Source: Cellulophaga baltica (GTDB lineage Bacteria > Bacteroidota > Bacteroidia > Flavobacteriales > Flavobacteriaceae). Taken from it: DNA of 64,000 nt. Of this stretch, positions 1 to 7,899 are shown in pieces. The notes under the pieces were generated by a model. The model was not told the origin of the DNA, did not search any database, and was given only the letters and a program-made list of their open reading frames with translations. Position numbers and translations under genes: made by a program. The stretch is taken from NCBI RefSeq assembly GCF_018861125.1, contig NZ_JAHKQN010000035.1, positions 1 to 64,000 of the forward strand, given 5' to 3'. Position 1 is the first letter of the stretch, and each line of letters opens with the position of its first letter.

Positions 1-441
1 TCTCTGGCTTATGGATTAAATGATTCGCCAATTGGACTTTGTGCTTGGATTATTGAGAAATTCAATTCGTGGAGCGACAACAAAGGAAACATTGAAAACT
101 GCTTTTCCAAAGATGAATTACTTGCTAATGTTAGCCTTTATTGGTTTACGAAAACAATCTACTCTTCTATGAAAATCTATCACGAAATAAGTCTAAGTCC
201 TCTTGTTTTCGCAAAAGATGATTTTATAGAAACCCCTGTAGGTTTTGCTAAATTCCCAAAAGAAATACCTGTTCCTCCTAGAAAATATATCGAAAAAGGA
301 TTTAATATTGTTCATTGGACAGAAATGCCAAAAGGTGGTCATTTTGGAGCAATGGAACAACCAGAGCTTTTAGCTTTAGATTTAATATCATTCTTTAAAA
401 AAACAGAAAAAAGCACTATGCACAACAATGGCTATAATTAA
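1..441 (+). CDS. epoxide hydrolase, C-terminal part (5' end outside window)
   Basis: The reading frame is open from base 1, so only the last 146 codons are visible. The sequence matches the C-terminal lid and cap region of microsomal-type epoxide hydrolases (alpha/beta hydrolase fold): a WSD motif, a conserved KDELLANVSLYW stretch, and near the end GGHFGAMEQPELL, whose His is the expected catalytic-triad histidine. The last codons (ATG CAC AAC AAT GGC) already lie in the left core of the first attC-like element, typical of cassette genes. Function as an epoxide hydrolase is inferred from the family; the nucleophile is upstream of the window. Confidence 0.8.
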   Translation, partial: SLAYGLNDSPIGLCAWIIEKFNSWSDNKGNIENCFSKDELLANVSLYWFTKTIYSSMKIYHEISLSPLVFAKDDFIETPVGFAKFPKEIPVPPRKYIEKGFNIVHWTEMPKGGHFGAMEQPELLALDLISFFKKTEKSTMHNNGYN

Positions 442-617
442 TACGGGTTTTGGTACTTAACCCAAAGTTCAAAGCTTATAAACCAAGTCCGCCAAATCTT
501 TTGATTTGGCTTTAGAACAAAAAAAGTAAAACAAAATAAAAAGTTTTGGCTCAGTGCTTAATCGGAAATTCAGTATTTTTAATTCCCGCACTAACAATAG
601 CCGAAACGTTGCCAATA
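418..617 (+). repeat. attC-like element 1 (long type)
   Basis: Left core ATGCACAAC (418-426) is followed by an arm that pairs with the arm before the right core CGTTGCCAAT (607-616): ...ATTAATACGGG against CCCGCACTAAC.... The centre carries the long-type insert, with AAGTCCGCCAAATC and the hairpin CAAATC/GATTTG near 490-510. The right core belongs to the next cassette. Confidence 0.75.
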
Positions 618-621
618 ATTA

Positions 622-1930
622 TGACCCGTCCTGAAATATGTATACAAAACACTTCAAGTATATGTATAAAAATGATGGATATATAAAACGCTATAGTGAG
701 AGCTTTAAGCTCAAAGTCTTGGCAGAACTTACCAAAGGAAACCATTCCAAAAGACAAATTGCATTAACTTACGGTATACAATCCAGTACTATAAATGTAT
801 GGATCAAAAAGTATGATCGTAAAGATTTAATGAACACCCGTGTAACCGTGCAAACAGACGATGAACTTTCCCGTATCAAAGCCCTTCAAAAAGAGCTGAA
901 ACAACTTAAGGACCTTCTTATTAAAAAGGACCTAGACAAACTGGTGACCGACAGCTATCTTGAGGTAGCCGCCGAAAACCTGGGCTATAGAGATGTTGAA
1001 GAATTAAAAAAAAAACTTAAACATAAAGCCATGATGAAAGTAGCACCGATAAACCGTAATGAAAGACTGTATTCGATTGGTACTATCTGTAATGCCTTTG
1101 ATCTGAAAAGAGATGCCTATTACAAATTCCAAAAACGTTTTGTTATCAAAAAACAGATAGAACAAGATGTACTCGAACTTGTTCGAAAAAGCAGAAGAAC
1201 ACTACCTCGAGAAGGTACCAGAAAACTCATGAGATCATTAAAAGATGAGTTTCATAAGTACCACCTTAAAGTAGGTAGAGACCAGCTGTTCCGTATCTTA
1301 AGAGAAAATCGATTGCTCATTAGAAGAAAGAAGTACTCCTCTAGAACCACCAATTCATATCACCGGTTTTACAAGTATGGTAATATTATAAAAGACTTGA
1401 GAATCAATAGACCTAATCAGGTTTGGGCATCCGATATTACCTATATCAGAACCATAAAAGGATTCTGTTACCTAGCATTGATTACAGACATGTATTCCCG
1501 TAAAATCGTTGGATACGACCTAAGTGATAGCCTAGAGCTAAAAGGGTGTGTCAGAGCTTTAAATAAGGCTATTTACAATGCTAAGAACATTGATCACCTT
1601 ATTCATCACTCGGGCAGAGGTATTCAATATTGCATTAACGTCTATACCCAAATACCAAAAAGAAAGAAAATTAAAATCAGTATGACAGAAGAAAATCATT
1701 GCTATGAAAACGCCCTTGCCGAAAGGGTCAATGGTATTCTAAAAGATGAATTCTATCTTGATCAAACATTTACCAGTGTGGTCCATGCTAAAAAAGCAGC
1801 CAAAAATGCAATCAAATTATACAACTCAAAAAGATTACATTTATATTTAGATTATAAAACACCTAATTACGTGCATCAATATGCCGCTTAAAACTAATAT
1901 TAATCTGTAGCCGTATTTTAGGACGTGACA
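622..1930 (+). mobile_element. IS3-family insertion sequence, about 1.3 kb
   Basis: The element holds one transposase gene. Imperfect terminal inverted repeats are visible: left TGACCCGTCCTGAAATA at 622 and right end (reverse complement) TGTCACGTCCTAAAATA, 14 of 17 matching. No convincing 3-4 bp target duplication is seen in the flanks (left ...AATTA, right TAACA...). It lies immediately after the right core of attC-like element 1, inside the cassette that encodes the HEPN-like protein. Confidence 0.8.
638..1891 (+). CDS. IS3-family transposase, single frame, catalytic Asp replaced by Gly
   Basis: A 417-aa protein that joins an OrfA-like N-terminus (helix-turn-helix, residues about 15-55, then a coiled coil with a leucine-rich heptad pattern) to an OrfB-like HTH_21 and rve integrase core (about 255-410). 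IS3 elements usually make OrfAB by frameshifting; here the two parts are in one frame across a run of ten A at 1006-1015, a likely slippage site. DDE residues: first Asp in WASDITYI is present and the Glu in ENALAERVNG is present, but the second Asp motif, normally HSDRG, reads HSGRG. The enzyme is therefore probably inactive. Start ATG 638; ATG 662 is an alternative. Confidence 0.85.
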   Translation: MYTKHFKYMYKNDGYIKRYSESFKLKVLAELTKGNHSKRQIALTYGIQSSTINVWIKKYDRKDLMNTRVTVQTDDELSRIKALQKELKQLKDLLIKKDLDKLVTDSYLEVAAENLGYRDVEELKKKLKHKAMMKVAPINRNERLYSIGTICNAFDLKRDAYYKFQKRFVIKKQIEQDVLELVRKSRRTLPREGTRKLMRSLKDEFHKYHLKVGRDQLFRILRENRLLIRRKKYSSRTTNSYHRFYKYGNIIKDLRINRPNQVWASDITYIRTIKGFCYLALITDMYSRKIVGYDLSDSLELKGCVRALNKAIYNAKNIDHLIHHSGRGIQYCINVYTQIPKRKKIKISMTEENHCYENALAERVNGILKDEFYLDQTFTSVVHAKKAAKNAIKLYNSKRLHLYLDYKTPNYVHQYAA

Positions 1931-2068
1931 TAACAAAATAAAATGCTCTAATCAAGAACTTAAAATTATATTTAATGTGAAATTCTGAAAGTAGAAAACA
2001 CTGATTAAAAAAGTTTGATTAAAGAAAATAATAGTTGAGAAAAAAACTAAATTATAATAAGAAAATCT

Positions 2069-2503
2069 ATGTATGAAGGAAAACCGAGTAAAGGACTAGA
2101 GTTTTATGACTTACTAAACAAGTCTGAAAAATTCACTTCAGAATTAGGAAAAATAGCCTTAGCATCTGGAAGATTAGAAGTTGAATTTATTATGTTTTTA
2201 ACTAAAAATAAAGTGAAAGGAAATTATAAAAAAGCAACACTTGGCAGACTTATTAGACTTGCTAATGAAAACAAATTATTATCGGAAAATGAAAACCAGG
2301 TTTTTGACCACATTTGTAAGCTTCGAAATTATATAACTCATAATATTTATGCTCTTTTTTCAGACTCAATTGAAGAGACAATTTTAGAAAGTGAAAATTT
2401 ATTAGACTCTGACGTTTATTTATATACTGAAACAGCTTGGCAACTGACTGAAAATTTAAATGGCCTTGCAGATGTTATAAAAACAAAAAGGAATAATCTA
2501 TAA
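2069..2503 (+). CDS. HEPN-like small protein
   Basis: A 144-aa, mainly helical, soluble protein with no signal peptide. Residues about 107-112 read RNYITH, which fits the R-N-x3-H motif of HEPN ribonucleases; it sits in a helix (KLRNYITHNIY), as in many abortive-infection and toxin HEPN proteins. No partner antitoxin gene is adjacent, so a toxin role is not shown. The gene is the only non-IS gene of its cassette and ends 1 base before the next attC-like element begins. Family assignment rests on the motif and helical character only. Confidence 0.5.
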   Translation: MYEGKPSKGLEFYDLLNKSEKFTSELGKIALASGRLEVEFIMFLTKNKVKGNYKKATLGRLIRLANENKLLSENENQVFDHICKLRNYITHNIYALFSDSIEETILESENLLDSDVYLYTETAWQLTENLNGLADVIKTKRNNL

Positions 2504-2706
2504 CTACACACAACAATATGTATATTTAATGCGGGGTTTAGTGTTTAATTCAAAAGGTTGTGTATTTTTACTAAGTCCGTCAAATCATTTTGATTTGATT
2601 TTTGATTAAAACAAGATAAAAGCAAACAAAATGCTTTAACTAAGTGCTAAATTGAAAATCTCTGATTTTCTATTCCCGCACTAAAAATACACGCAACGTT
2701 AGCAAC
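2504..2706 (+). repeat. attC-like element 2 (long type)
   Basis: Left core TACACACAAC (2505-2514) and right core CGTTAGCAAC (2697-2706). Inner arms TTTAATGCGGG and CCCGCACTAAA pair. The centre carries AAGTCCGTCAAATC and the CAAATC/GATTTG hairpin shared by the long-type elements. Confidence 0.75.
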
Positions 2707-2751
2707 AACCTTAAAAAAACATCTGTAATTCCAACAAAAATTTGGTTAAAC

Positions 2752-2961
2752 TCAAACTTTATTCCTTTTATCAAACCATTTGACAGCGGAAACGTATAAA
2801 ATTGCTTGAGGAAAAGTCACGAGGAACGTAAAACCAAACCGATTGAACCAAGACTGAATTAAATCCTGCGAACCTAAACTAAAAATCAACCCATTTACCA
2901 AACAAAGAGGAGTGGCAATTAACATCACAAACCGAAATGTAGATTTTAATTCCTTTCTCAT
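2752..2961 (-). CDS. DUF2798-like two-helix membrane protein
   Basis: A 69-aa protein with two predicted transmembrane helices (about residues 10-30 and 42-62) separated by a short polar loop, the layout of the DUF2798 family. Its start overlaps the stop of the upstream isochorismatase-like gene by 4 bp (ATGA), so the two are translationally coupled on the minus strand. It ends about 45 bp from attC-like element 2. The function is unknown; coupling suggests it is co-expressed with the hydrolase under the divergent MerR-type regulator. Confidence 0.6.
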   Translation of the reverse strand: MRKELKSTFRFVMLIATPLCLVNGLIFSLGSQDLIQSWFNRFGFTFLVTFPQAILYVSAVKWFDKRNKV

Positions 2962-3632
2962 TTTACAAATTCTTCGGTAGTTAAATGTTCGCCAAAATGA
3001 TGAACAATTTCACTTAAAAAATAATCTTGCTGTATTCGATTAAAAGCAGAAGTCGCATCAGAAATCACAAAAGTATTATAACCAATATCGTGAGCTTCAC
3101 GCAAAGTACTTTCGACACAAACGTGAGTTGCATAACCAGTCAGATAAAGATTTTCGATTTTATTATTTCGCAAATAAGCATCCAAATTTGAACCTGCGAA
3201 ACCACTTGCACCCATTCTACCAGATACAATAAATTCATCTTCCAACGGTTCTACCGTTTTATAAAATTCCGCACCAAAACCATTTTTGGGAAATGTTCCA
3301 GCATTTGGAATTGCCTTTCTCAATCCGCTTTTGCCATTGGCTAATTCTGGATATCCTTTTTCAAATTGCAAACGAACATAAATAACAGGAATACCTTCTT
3401 TACGTGCGAATTCCAATGATTTTTCAATGTTGAAAATTGAATTTAACATCATTTCTTCATCCTCTAATAATGCCTTGCGTAGTTTTCCGTCTGCGTGCAT
3501 CCATTCGTTTTGTGTTTCGATTAACAACAATGCCGATTTACTTTTGGCATTTGTTTCATCTGTAGAAACTTCTTGTGCTGTTGTTTTTGATATCATCATC
3601 ATAATTATTGGTATTAATAATAAATTTTTCAT
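2958..3632 (-). CDS. secreted isochorismatase-like cysteine hydrolase
   Basis: A 224-aa protein with an N-terminal signal peptide ending near TTAQ, then an isochorismatase-like fold. The nucleophilic cysteine is seen in YATHVCVEST (residue about 175). The usual first acidic residue (family pattern LxIDxQN) is Glu here (LLIETQNEW), and the usual catalytic Lys region reads SGRMGASGF, so the triad is atypical. The family includes nicotinamidases and other amide-cleaving enzymes; the substrate is unknown. Divergent from the MerR regulator at 3733, with palindromes between them. Confidence 0.8.
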   Translation of the reverse strand: MKNLLLIPIIMMMISKTTAQEVSTDETNAKSKSALLLIETQNEWMHADGKLRKALLEDEEMMLNSIFNIEKSLEFARKEGIPVIYVRLQFEKGYPELANGKSGLRKAIPNAGTFPKNGFGAEFYKTVEPLEDEFIVSGRMGASGFAGSNLDAYLRNNKIENLYLTGYATHVCVESTLREAHDIGYNTFVISDATSAFNRIQQDYFLSEIVHHFGEHLTTEEFVK

Positions 3633-3647
3633 CTAATTTGTTTTGTA

Positions 3648-3664
3648 TTTACAAACATTGTAAA
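3648..3664. promoter_or_regulatory. palindrome TTTACAA-ACA-TTGTAAA between divergent genes
   Basis: Perfect 7-bp inverted repeat with a 3-bp centre, 16 bp upstream of the isochorismatase-like start codon. A second, imperfect palindrome (10 of 12 pairs) with the same half-site lies at 3700-3721. These are the likely operators for the MerR-family protein encoded at 3733. Confidence 0.55.
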
Positions 3665-3674
3665 TTATTTACAA

Positions 3675-3721
3675 TTGCAAAACAACAACATATTTTCTAT
3701 ATTTGCAACAATTATTGTAAA
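3675..3721 (+). promoter_or_regulatory. promoter and operator of the MerR-family gene
   Basis: A Bacteroidota-type promoter: TTG at 3675-3677 and TATATTTG (consensus TAnnTTTG) at 3698-3705, with 20 bp between them. The palindrome ATTTGCAACAAT/ATTATTGTAAAT (3700-3721) overlaps the -7 box, which suits autoregulation. Confidence 0.55.
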
Positions 3722-3732
3722 TAAGTTACAAA

Positions 3733-4050
3733 ATGAAACAGAAAGTAGATTTATCGTTTGACTTTGACTTCTTGGAAAAATTAGTAGTTGGTATTGGAGA
3801 AGTATCTCAAATAACAGATATTCCAACAAGACAGATACGATATTGGGAAGAAAAGCAAATTATTGAAAGTCTGCCCGAAAAAGAAGGTAAAAACAGAAAA
3901 TACGACTATAAGAACATAAAAAAAATGTTGCTTATCAAGGAACTTTTGGACGAAGGTTATACTTTGGACTCTGCATCCGAAAAAATAAAAAAGAGAATGG
4001 AACTAATAGAAAAAACATTAGACAAATTGAACAAAAAGGGCAGTTGCTAA
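3733..4050 (+). CDS. MerR-family transcriptional regulator
   Basis: A 105-aa protein with a MerR-type winged HTH at residues about 18-85 (GIGEVSQITDIPTRQIRYWE) followed by a short dimerisation coiled coil. There is no C-terminal effector domain and only one Cys, the last residue, so metal sensing of the CueR type is unlikely. It is divergent from the DUF2798/isochorismatase pair, with palindromes between them, and so probably controls that pair. The stop codon sits inside the left core of attC-like element 3. Confidence 0.85.
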   Translation: MKQKVDLSFDFDFLEKLVVGIGEVSQITDIPTRQIRYWEEKQIIESLPEKEGKNRKYDYKNIKKMLLIKELLDEGYTLDSASEKIKKRMELIEKTLDKLNKKGSC

Positions 4051-4240
4051 CAACGTATATACCTCATAGCTAGTTAATTGCTTCAACTAAGTTAAGGCTT
4101 ATTTGCAAGTCCACCAAATTTTTTAATTTGGCTTTTTGAGAAAATAAGATAAAAAGAAAATTAAAAAATTCGGCTTGTGCTTAACCGAAAAAATAGTACC
4201 TTTTTGCACGCTACGAGCCATATACAAGACCGTTGTATGC
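4043..4240 (+). repeat. attC-like element 3 (long type)
   Basis: Left core GTTGCTAAC (4043-4051) is the exact reverse complement of GTTAGCAAC, the first nine bases of the same cassette (2698-2706). Right core CGTTGTATGC is at 4231-4240. The inner part has AAGTCCACCAAAT and a hairpin of AAATT and AATTT. Confidence 0.75.
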
Positions 4241-4253
4241 AATAAATAAAAAA

Positions 4254-4721
4254 ATGGATTCTATAGGTCAGATATTTTTAGTGTATTCCGATAAAGTGGA
4301 AGATTATAGAATAGGTAAAGGAAGGTTTTCTTTTACTAAAAATGACGATTCATTCATAGTTAATTTTTGGATAAGAGCTGAATACGAAATAATGATGCCT
4401 GACGGACAAAAAGATATTGTTTGGGGTCCAACGTTAGAAATTTTAACAACTCATAATTCTCTATTAGAAATTGGGGAAACTTCCAAACTACATATTCTAG
4501 ACAAAGAAAAGGCTGGAAAAGAATGGGATATTAATTATCGAACAGGCTTTTATCATCAAAGTCACCAAATGATCAAAGATTGTGATATTCACATCAAGAA
4601 ATTAAATGATCAGCAAATAGACGTTGAATTTAAAGGAGAACCTTCTGATGACTTTGAACATTTCACTTTCAAAGGTAAGTGTATTCTCCCTATTTCAGAT
4701 AAAATAGAAAGATATTGGTAA
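4254..4721 (+). CDS. protein of unknown function
   Basis: A 155-aa soluble protein from ATG 4254; an in-frame TTG at 4233 lies within the attC-like core and is a less likely start. Beta-rich and acidic, with no signal peptide, no membrane segment and no motif that I recognise. It is the first of two genes in a cassette; the next gene starts 11 bp after its stop, so the two are probably co-translated and may act together. Confidence 0.6.
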   Translation: MDSIGQIFLVYSDKVEDYRIGKGRFSFTKNDDSFIVNFWIRAEYEIMMPDGQKDIVWGPTLEILTTHNSLLEIGETSKLHILDKEKAGKEWDINYRTGFYHQSHQMIKDCDIHIKKLNDQQIDVEFKGEPSDDFEHFTFKGKCILPISDKIERYW

Positions 4722-4732
4722 TTCATCATAGC

Positions 4733-5242
4733 ATGCAAAAAGAGTTTAAAATCATTACTGAAGGAGTTATAATAATTGCCTCTTCAGAATCATTAAAACA
4801 TAAATACAAAAATGAAGAGTTTAATTATGATTTTCCAAGTGGGTTTTCTCAGCTTTCTAACTCTAATTCTTTAATTGCATTAACAACAACTGAAGGTGAT
4901 GACGTCAAGGTAGTAACACGATTTGAATCAACTCTGGATCACACTCATTACGATAAAATCATCTCTCAGTATTTAGCATTTGATTCCAATGACAAATTAC
5001 TCATTTTGTCTCATGCTGAATTCACGATGATATGTAGTCGCAAACAAGGTGATTTTCAACAGTATGGTTGGCCACTAAAATTTACTGAATCGATCGACTC
5101 TGGTAGTTATAAAATTGAAGTAGGAGTTAAAGACGTCAATGATGATTTCGATCAACATCAAGCGTATTTCAAATTGGATATTAACATAATGAAAACAAAT
5201 AATACTATCACTCCTAATCAAGTGGTTGATATTAGTGAATAA
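4733..5242 (+). CDS. protein of unknown function
   Basis: A 169-aa soluble protein from ATG 4733; an in-frame TTG at 4715 overlaps the preceding gene. No signal peptide, membrane segment or recognised motif. It has a mixed beta pattern with a Trp/Lys-rich centre. Second gene of a two-gene cassette; the stop codon is 3 bp before the next attC-like element. A toxin-immunity or two-subunit relation with the gene at 4254 is possible but unsupported. Confidence 0.6.
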   Translation: MQKEFKIITEGVIIIASSESLKHKYKNEEFNYDFPSGFSQLSNSNSLIALTTTEGDDVKVVTRFESTLDHTHYDKIISQYLAFDSNDKLLILSHAEFTMICSRKQGDFQQYGWPLKFTESIDSGSYKIEVGVKDVNDDFDQHQAYFKLDINIMKTNNTITPNQVVDISE

Positions 5243-5245
5243 AAA

Positions 5246-5303
5246 GCTTACAACACTATGTAAAAATGCATTAAAACGCATTTTACATTAACCGTTGTAA
5301 AAC
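5246..5303 (+). repeat. attC-like element 4 (short type, 58 bp)
   Basis: Left core GCTTACAAC (5246-5254), near-perfect stem TATGTAAAAATGC / GCATTTTACATTA with a short loop, right core CGTTGTAAAAC (5293-5303). Left core matches the reverse complement of the cassette start GTTGTATGC (4232-4240) at 8 of 9 positions. Confidence 0.8.
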
Positions 5304-5428
5304 ATTTGTAACAAACATTTAAGATATATTTTCATAATTTATATTCTACAAGAAGTATATTTATTTCCATTTTATCAGCAGATTTGATTCATTTAAGATA
5401 AAAGATAATATTTTCAAACAATTAGTAA

Positions 5429-6574
5429 TTGATTTATATAACACTTCTCAATATTGCGATTTTTCAGGGAATAGTATTAGGAATAATTATTTTAAAATCG
5501 TCCTTATTTAAAAGCAATGCAAATAAATATTTAGCCTACGCCATATTTACACTATCGCTTCTTTTATTAAATCTTGTTTTCGAAATAGTAGATATATATA
5601 ACACTATACCCTTGCTACGTTTTATTGATAATATAGAATGGGGTTTTATTTTTCCAGTTTTTATTTTTCTATTTACTGTGCACCAAGTAAATCATCCTAT
5701 ACGACATTCTAAAAAAACCCGATGGTTATTTGTCCCTTTTATATATTATGCCTTCATCAATATTTTTAGTGACCTTGATACTATTGCTGGTGTTTATGAT
5801 ATTCCAAATTCAGTTTATAGAGTAATAGGAATTTTAAGACTTATAGGAATTTTTATAGTTCCACCATTTATAATTGGTATTTTAATCTATACATATAGTT
5901 TCATTAAATTTTCGAACAACACGCAAGAAAAAAAATGGATTACAATTTTATGGACGTTGGTTTCTGTATTATTGCTTTCTTGGGTATTAGCAATTATTCT
6001 TGGTTTATTTTTTGAATATGACGTTTCATCTTTTATGAAACTTCTTGCCTTATTTGGAACATTCGTAATCCATTGGACAGCATATTTTGGTCTATTTAAA
6101 TATAGATTAGCGAAAGATAAAGAAGGTATCAATAAATTATTAACTCACAAGATTTCATTCAGCGATAATGACCTATCTATAGATACTAATCTTAAAAAAG
6201 TGAATTATTCAAATAATTTAGAACCACCTACAACAGAGAATCTTTATTACATAAAACTTGAAGCACTTTGTAAAAATCATCAAATTTATAGAGACAGTAC
6301 ATTAAATAGGGAAAAAGTTGCTGAAAAATTAGGAATAAGTTCAGGTTATGTTTCTAAATTGGTAAATACAATTACAGGAAAAAATTTCGCAAATTATATA
6401 AATTACTATCGTGTAGAAGCAGTTAAGGAAATGATTTTAGATTCTGAATTTAAAAATTACAGTCTTTTAGCAATAGGATTAGAATCGGGGTTTACTTCGA
6501 AGACAACATTTTACAATGCATTTAAGAAAGCAACAGGAATGACACCAAATGCATACCGTAAAGCGCATAAATAA
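5429..6574 (+). CDS. membrane-bound AraC-family transcriptional regulator
   Basis: A 381-aa protein with about seven predicted transmembrane helices in residues 1-225 and a C-terminal AraC-type double HTH (about 275-380; EKLGISSGYVSKLVN and the second HTH ending GMTPNAYRKAHK). This layout is common in Bacteroidota and suggests regulation by a membrane or envelope signal. The start is a TTG at 5429 with a weak ribosome site; the first ATG is well inside a helix, so the start is uncertain. It leads a plus-strand set with two outer-membrane-type proteins and a lipoprotein peptidase, its likely targets. Confidence 0.8.
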   Translation: MIYITLLNIAIFQGIVLGIIILKSSLFKSNANKYLAYAIFTLSLLLLNLVFEIVDIYNTIPLLRFIDNIEWGFIFPVFIFLFTVHQVNHPIRHSKKTRWLFVPFIYYAFINIFSDLDTIAGVYDIPNSVYRVIGILRLIGIFIVPPFIIGILIYTYSFIKFSNNTQEKKWITILWTLVSVLLLSWVLAIILGLFFEYDVSSFMKLLALFGTFVIHWTAYFGLFKYRLAKDKEGINKLLTHKISFSDNDLSIDTNLKKVNYSNNLEPPTTENLYYIKLEALCKNHQIYRDSTLNREKVAEKLGISSGYVSKLVNTITGKNFANYINYYRVEAVKEMILDSEFKNYSLLAIGLESGFTSKTTFYNAFKKATGMTPNAYRKAHK

Positions 6575-6765
6575 GTACGGATTTGTATTGTTTTAAGGTA
6601 TTGGGACTTTTAATATGTTTACTTCATTTAGTTTCGAGCCATAATTAAAATAATTTATAACCAAATTTGGACTACTGTATATGAATTTAATTCGATTATT
6701 ACTTATTCCTTTTAGTATGATATCCTTGGTTGTAAAACATTTTGACTCGTCAAATAAATAATACT

Positions 6766-7169
6766 ATGAAAAACTTAATAATATTTCTATGTTTATATAC
6801 AACCATTGCTTCATCTCAAGAAGAATCGCAATTTGAAATTAAAGATAATCTGTTCAAAGTTAGTGTTTTTAATAACATCTCTCTATTAAACAATTTAACT
6901 CTTCAAATTGGTCTTTCAGTTAGAAAAAATCTTGATTTCGTTACTTTAGAAGTTCCGATTTTGATAAAACACAACATCTCAAATAAATGGTCTACATTTT
7001 TAGTGTACAATCAAGAAAAGTTATATATAAAAATTTTCCAGACTTAAATATTGAACAGCCTTCAAAGTTCTATATATCGACAGGTACGGAATATGGATTT
7101 AAAAACAATTTTACTGGAAATTTCACGATAGGATTTCCTTTCGACTTACAATTAGGGTTAAAATTTTAG
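6766..7169 (+). pseudogene. small outer-membrane beta-barrel-like gene, frameshifted
   Basis: The first frame (ATG 6766 to stop 7047) encodes a signal peptide and the start of a beta-rich secreted protein. The continuation is found in another frame (about 7030-7169: NFPDLNIEQPSKF... to LGLKF) and ends in Phe, as outer-membrane barrels do. A one-base change around 7014-7040, a stretch of A and T runs, would account for the break. Either the gene is broken or the sequence has an indel error. The upstream GGTTGTAAAACATTT (about 6728) resembles a right core but lacks a partner. Confidence 0.55.
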
Positions 7170-7178
7170 AAATTATAA

Positions 7179-7892
7179 ATGAAAATAAAAAAAACTTTAA
7201 CCACAGCTATTTTAATAATATTTTTTACAATCGGATATTCCCAAACAACAAAAAAAAAGAATCAACTTGAATTTTCTATAGGTTACAATTCAGGTTCATT
7301 AAAAAATTTAGAATTTGCCCCAATATCACGCTATGATTATAAAGACATAATTTATAAATTAAACTATGAACGAACGAGTAAAAAACAAAACATTTTTGAA
7401 ATAGAATTAGACTTTTTTGACAGAACAGCCTTAAAAAGTAAAAACATACCAAGCCTAAATGCGCATCACCTTAAAGCAGATTTAAGTTTTTCTTACTTAA
7501 AGCAGATTCATAATAAAAACGCATTTTCTATCCATTTAGGGTTGCAATCACTTTCAAATCTTACTTTTCTATATAATAAAACTGATTATTTTGCTATACA
7601 TCAAGAATTTGGTTTTGCAAGTCTTTTTGGTTATCAATTAAATGAAAAACAGTATCTCTCTTCAAAATTGACAATTCCGTTTGTATTGGTTAGAATGACA
7701 AATAACGGTGGATCTGTTGAGTCCTTCAAGCGCTATCAAAGTGTGAAGTGGAACTTTAAGTATGGTTATGTACTTTCAAAATATTTTGACTTAAAAATAA
7801 CCTACGACTTTATGTACAATAGACTTCAAATTCCTAGCGCTTATAGAGAATTGCAACATCAAATAAACCTTGGAATAATCTATAAATTTTAA
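7179..7892 (+). CDS. outer-membrane beta-barrel-like protein
   Basis: A 237-aa protein with a signal peptide (cleavage near GYSQ) followed by alternating amphipathic beta strands and a C-terminal aromatic residue (INLGIIYKF), the usual signature of an outer-membrane barrel. No specific family is recognised. It lies 9 bp after the frameshifted barrel gene and 7 bp before the lipoprotein peptidase gene, so the three look like one transcript under the AraC-type regulator. Confidence 0.65.
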   Translation: MKIKKTLTTAILIIFFTIGYSQTTKKKNQLEFSIGYNSGSLKNLEFAPISRYDYKDIIYKLNYERTSKKQNIFEIELDFFDRTALKSKNIPSLNAHHLKADLSFSYLKQIHNKNAFSIHLGLQSLSNLTFLYNKTDYFAIHQEFGFASLFGYQLNEKQYLSSKLTIPFVLVRMTNNGGSVESFKRYQSVKWNFKYGYVLSKYFDLKITYDFMYNRLQIPSAYRELQHQINLGIIYKF

Positions 7893-7899
7893 CTTAATT

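Noticed and set aside
551-757. Minus-strand 68-codon frame over the first attC-like element and the IS start
   Set aside because: It overlaps the inverted repeat and the IS3 end, has no coding character, and ends inside both features.
6720-6745. A further attC-like element before the frameshifted outer-membrane gene
   Set aside because: GGTTGTAAAACATTT resembles a right core but there is no left core or stem upstream.
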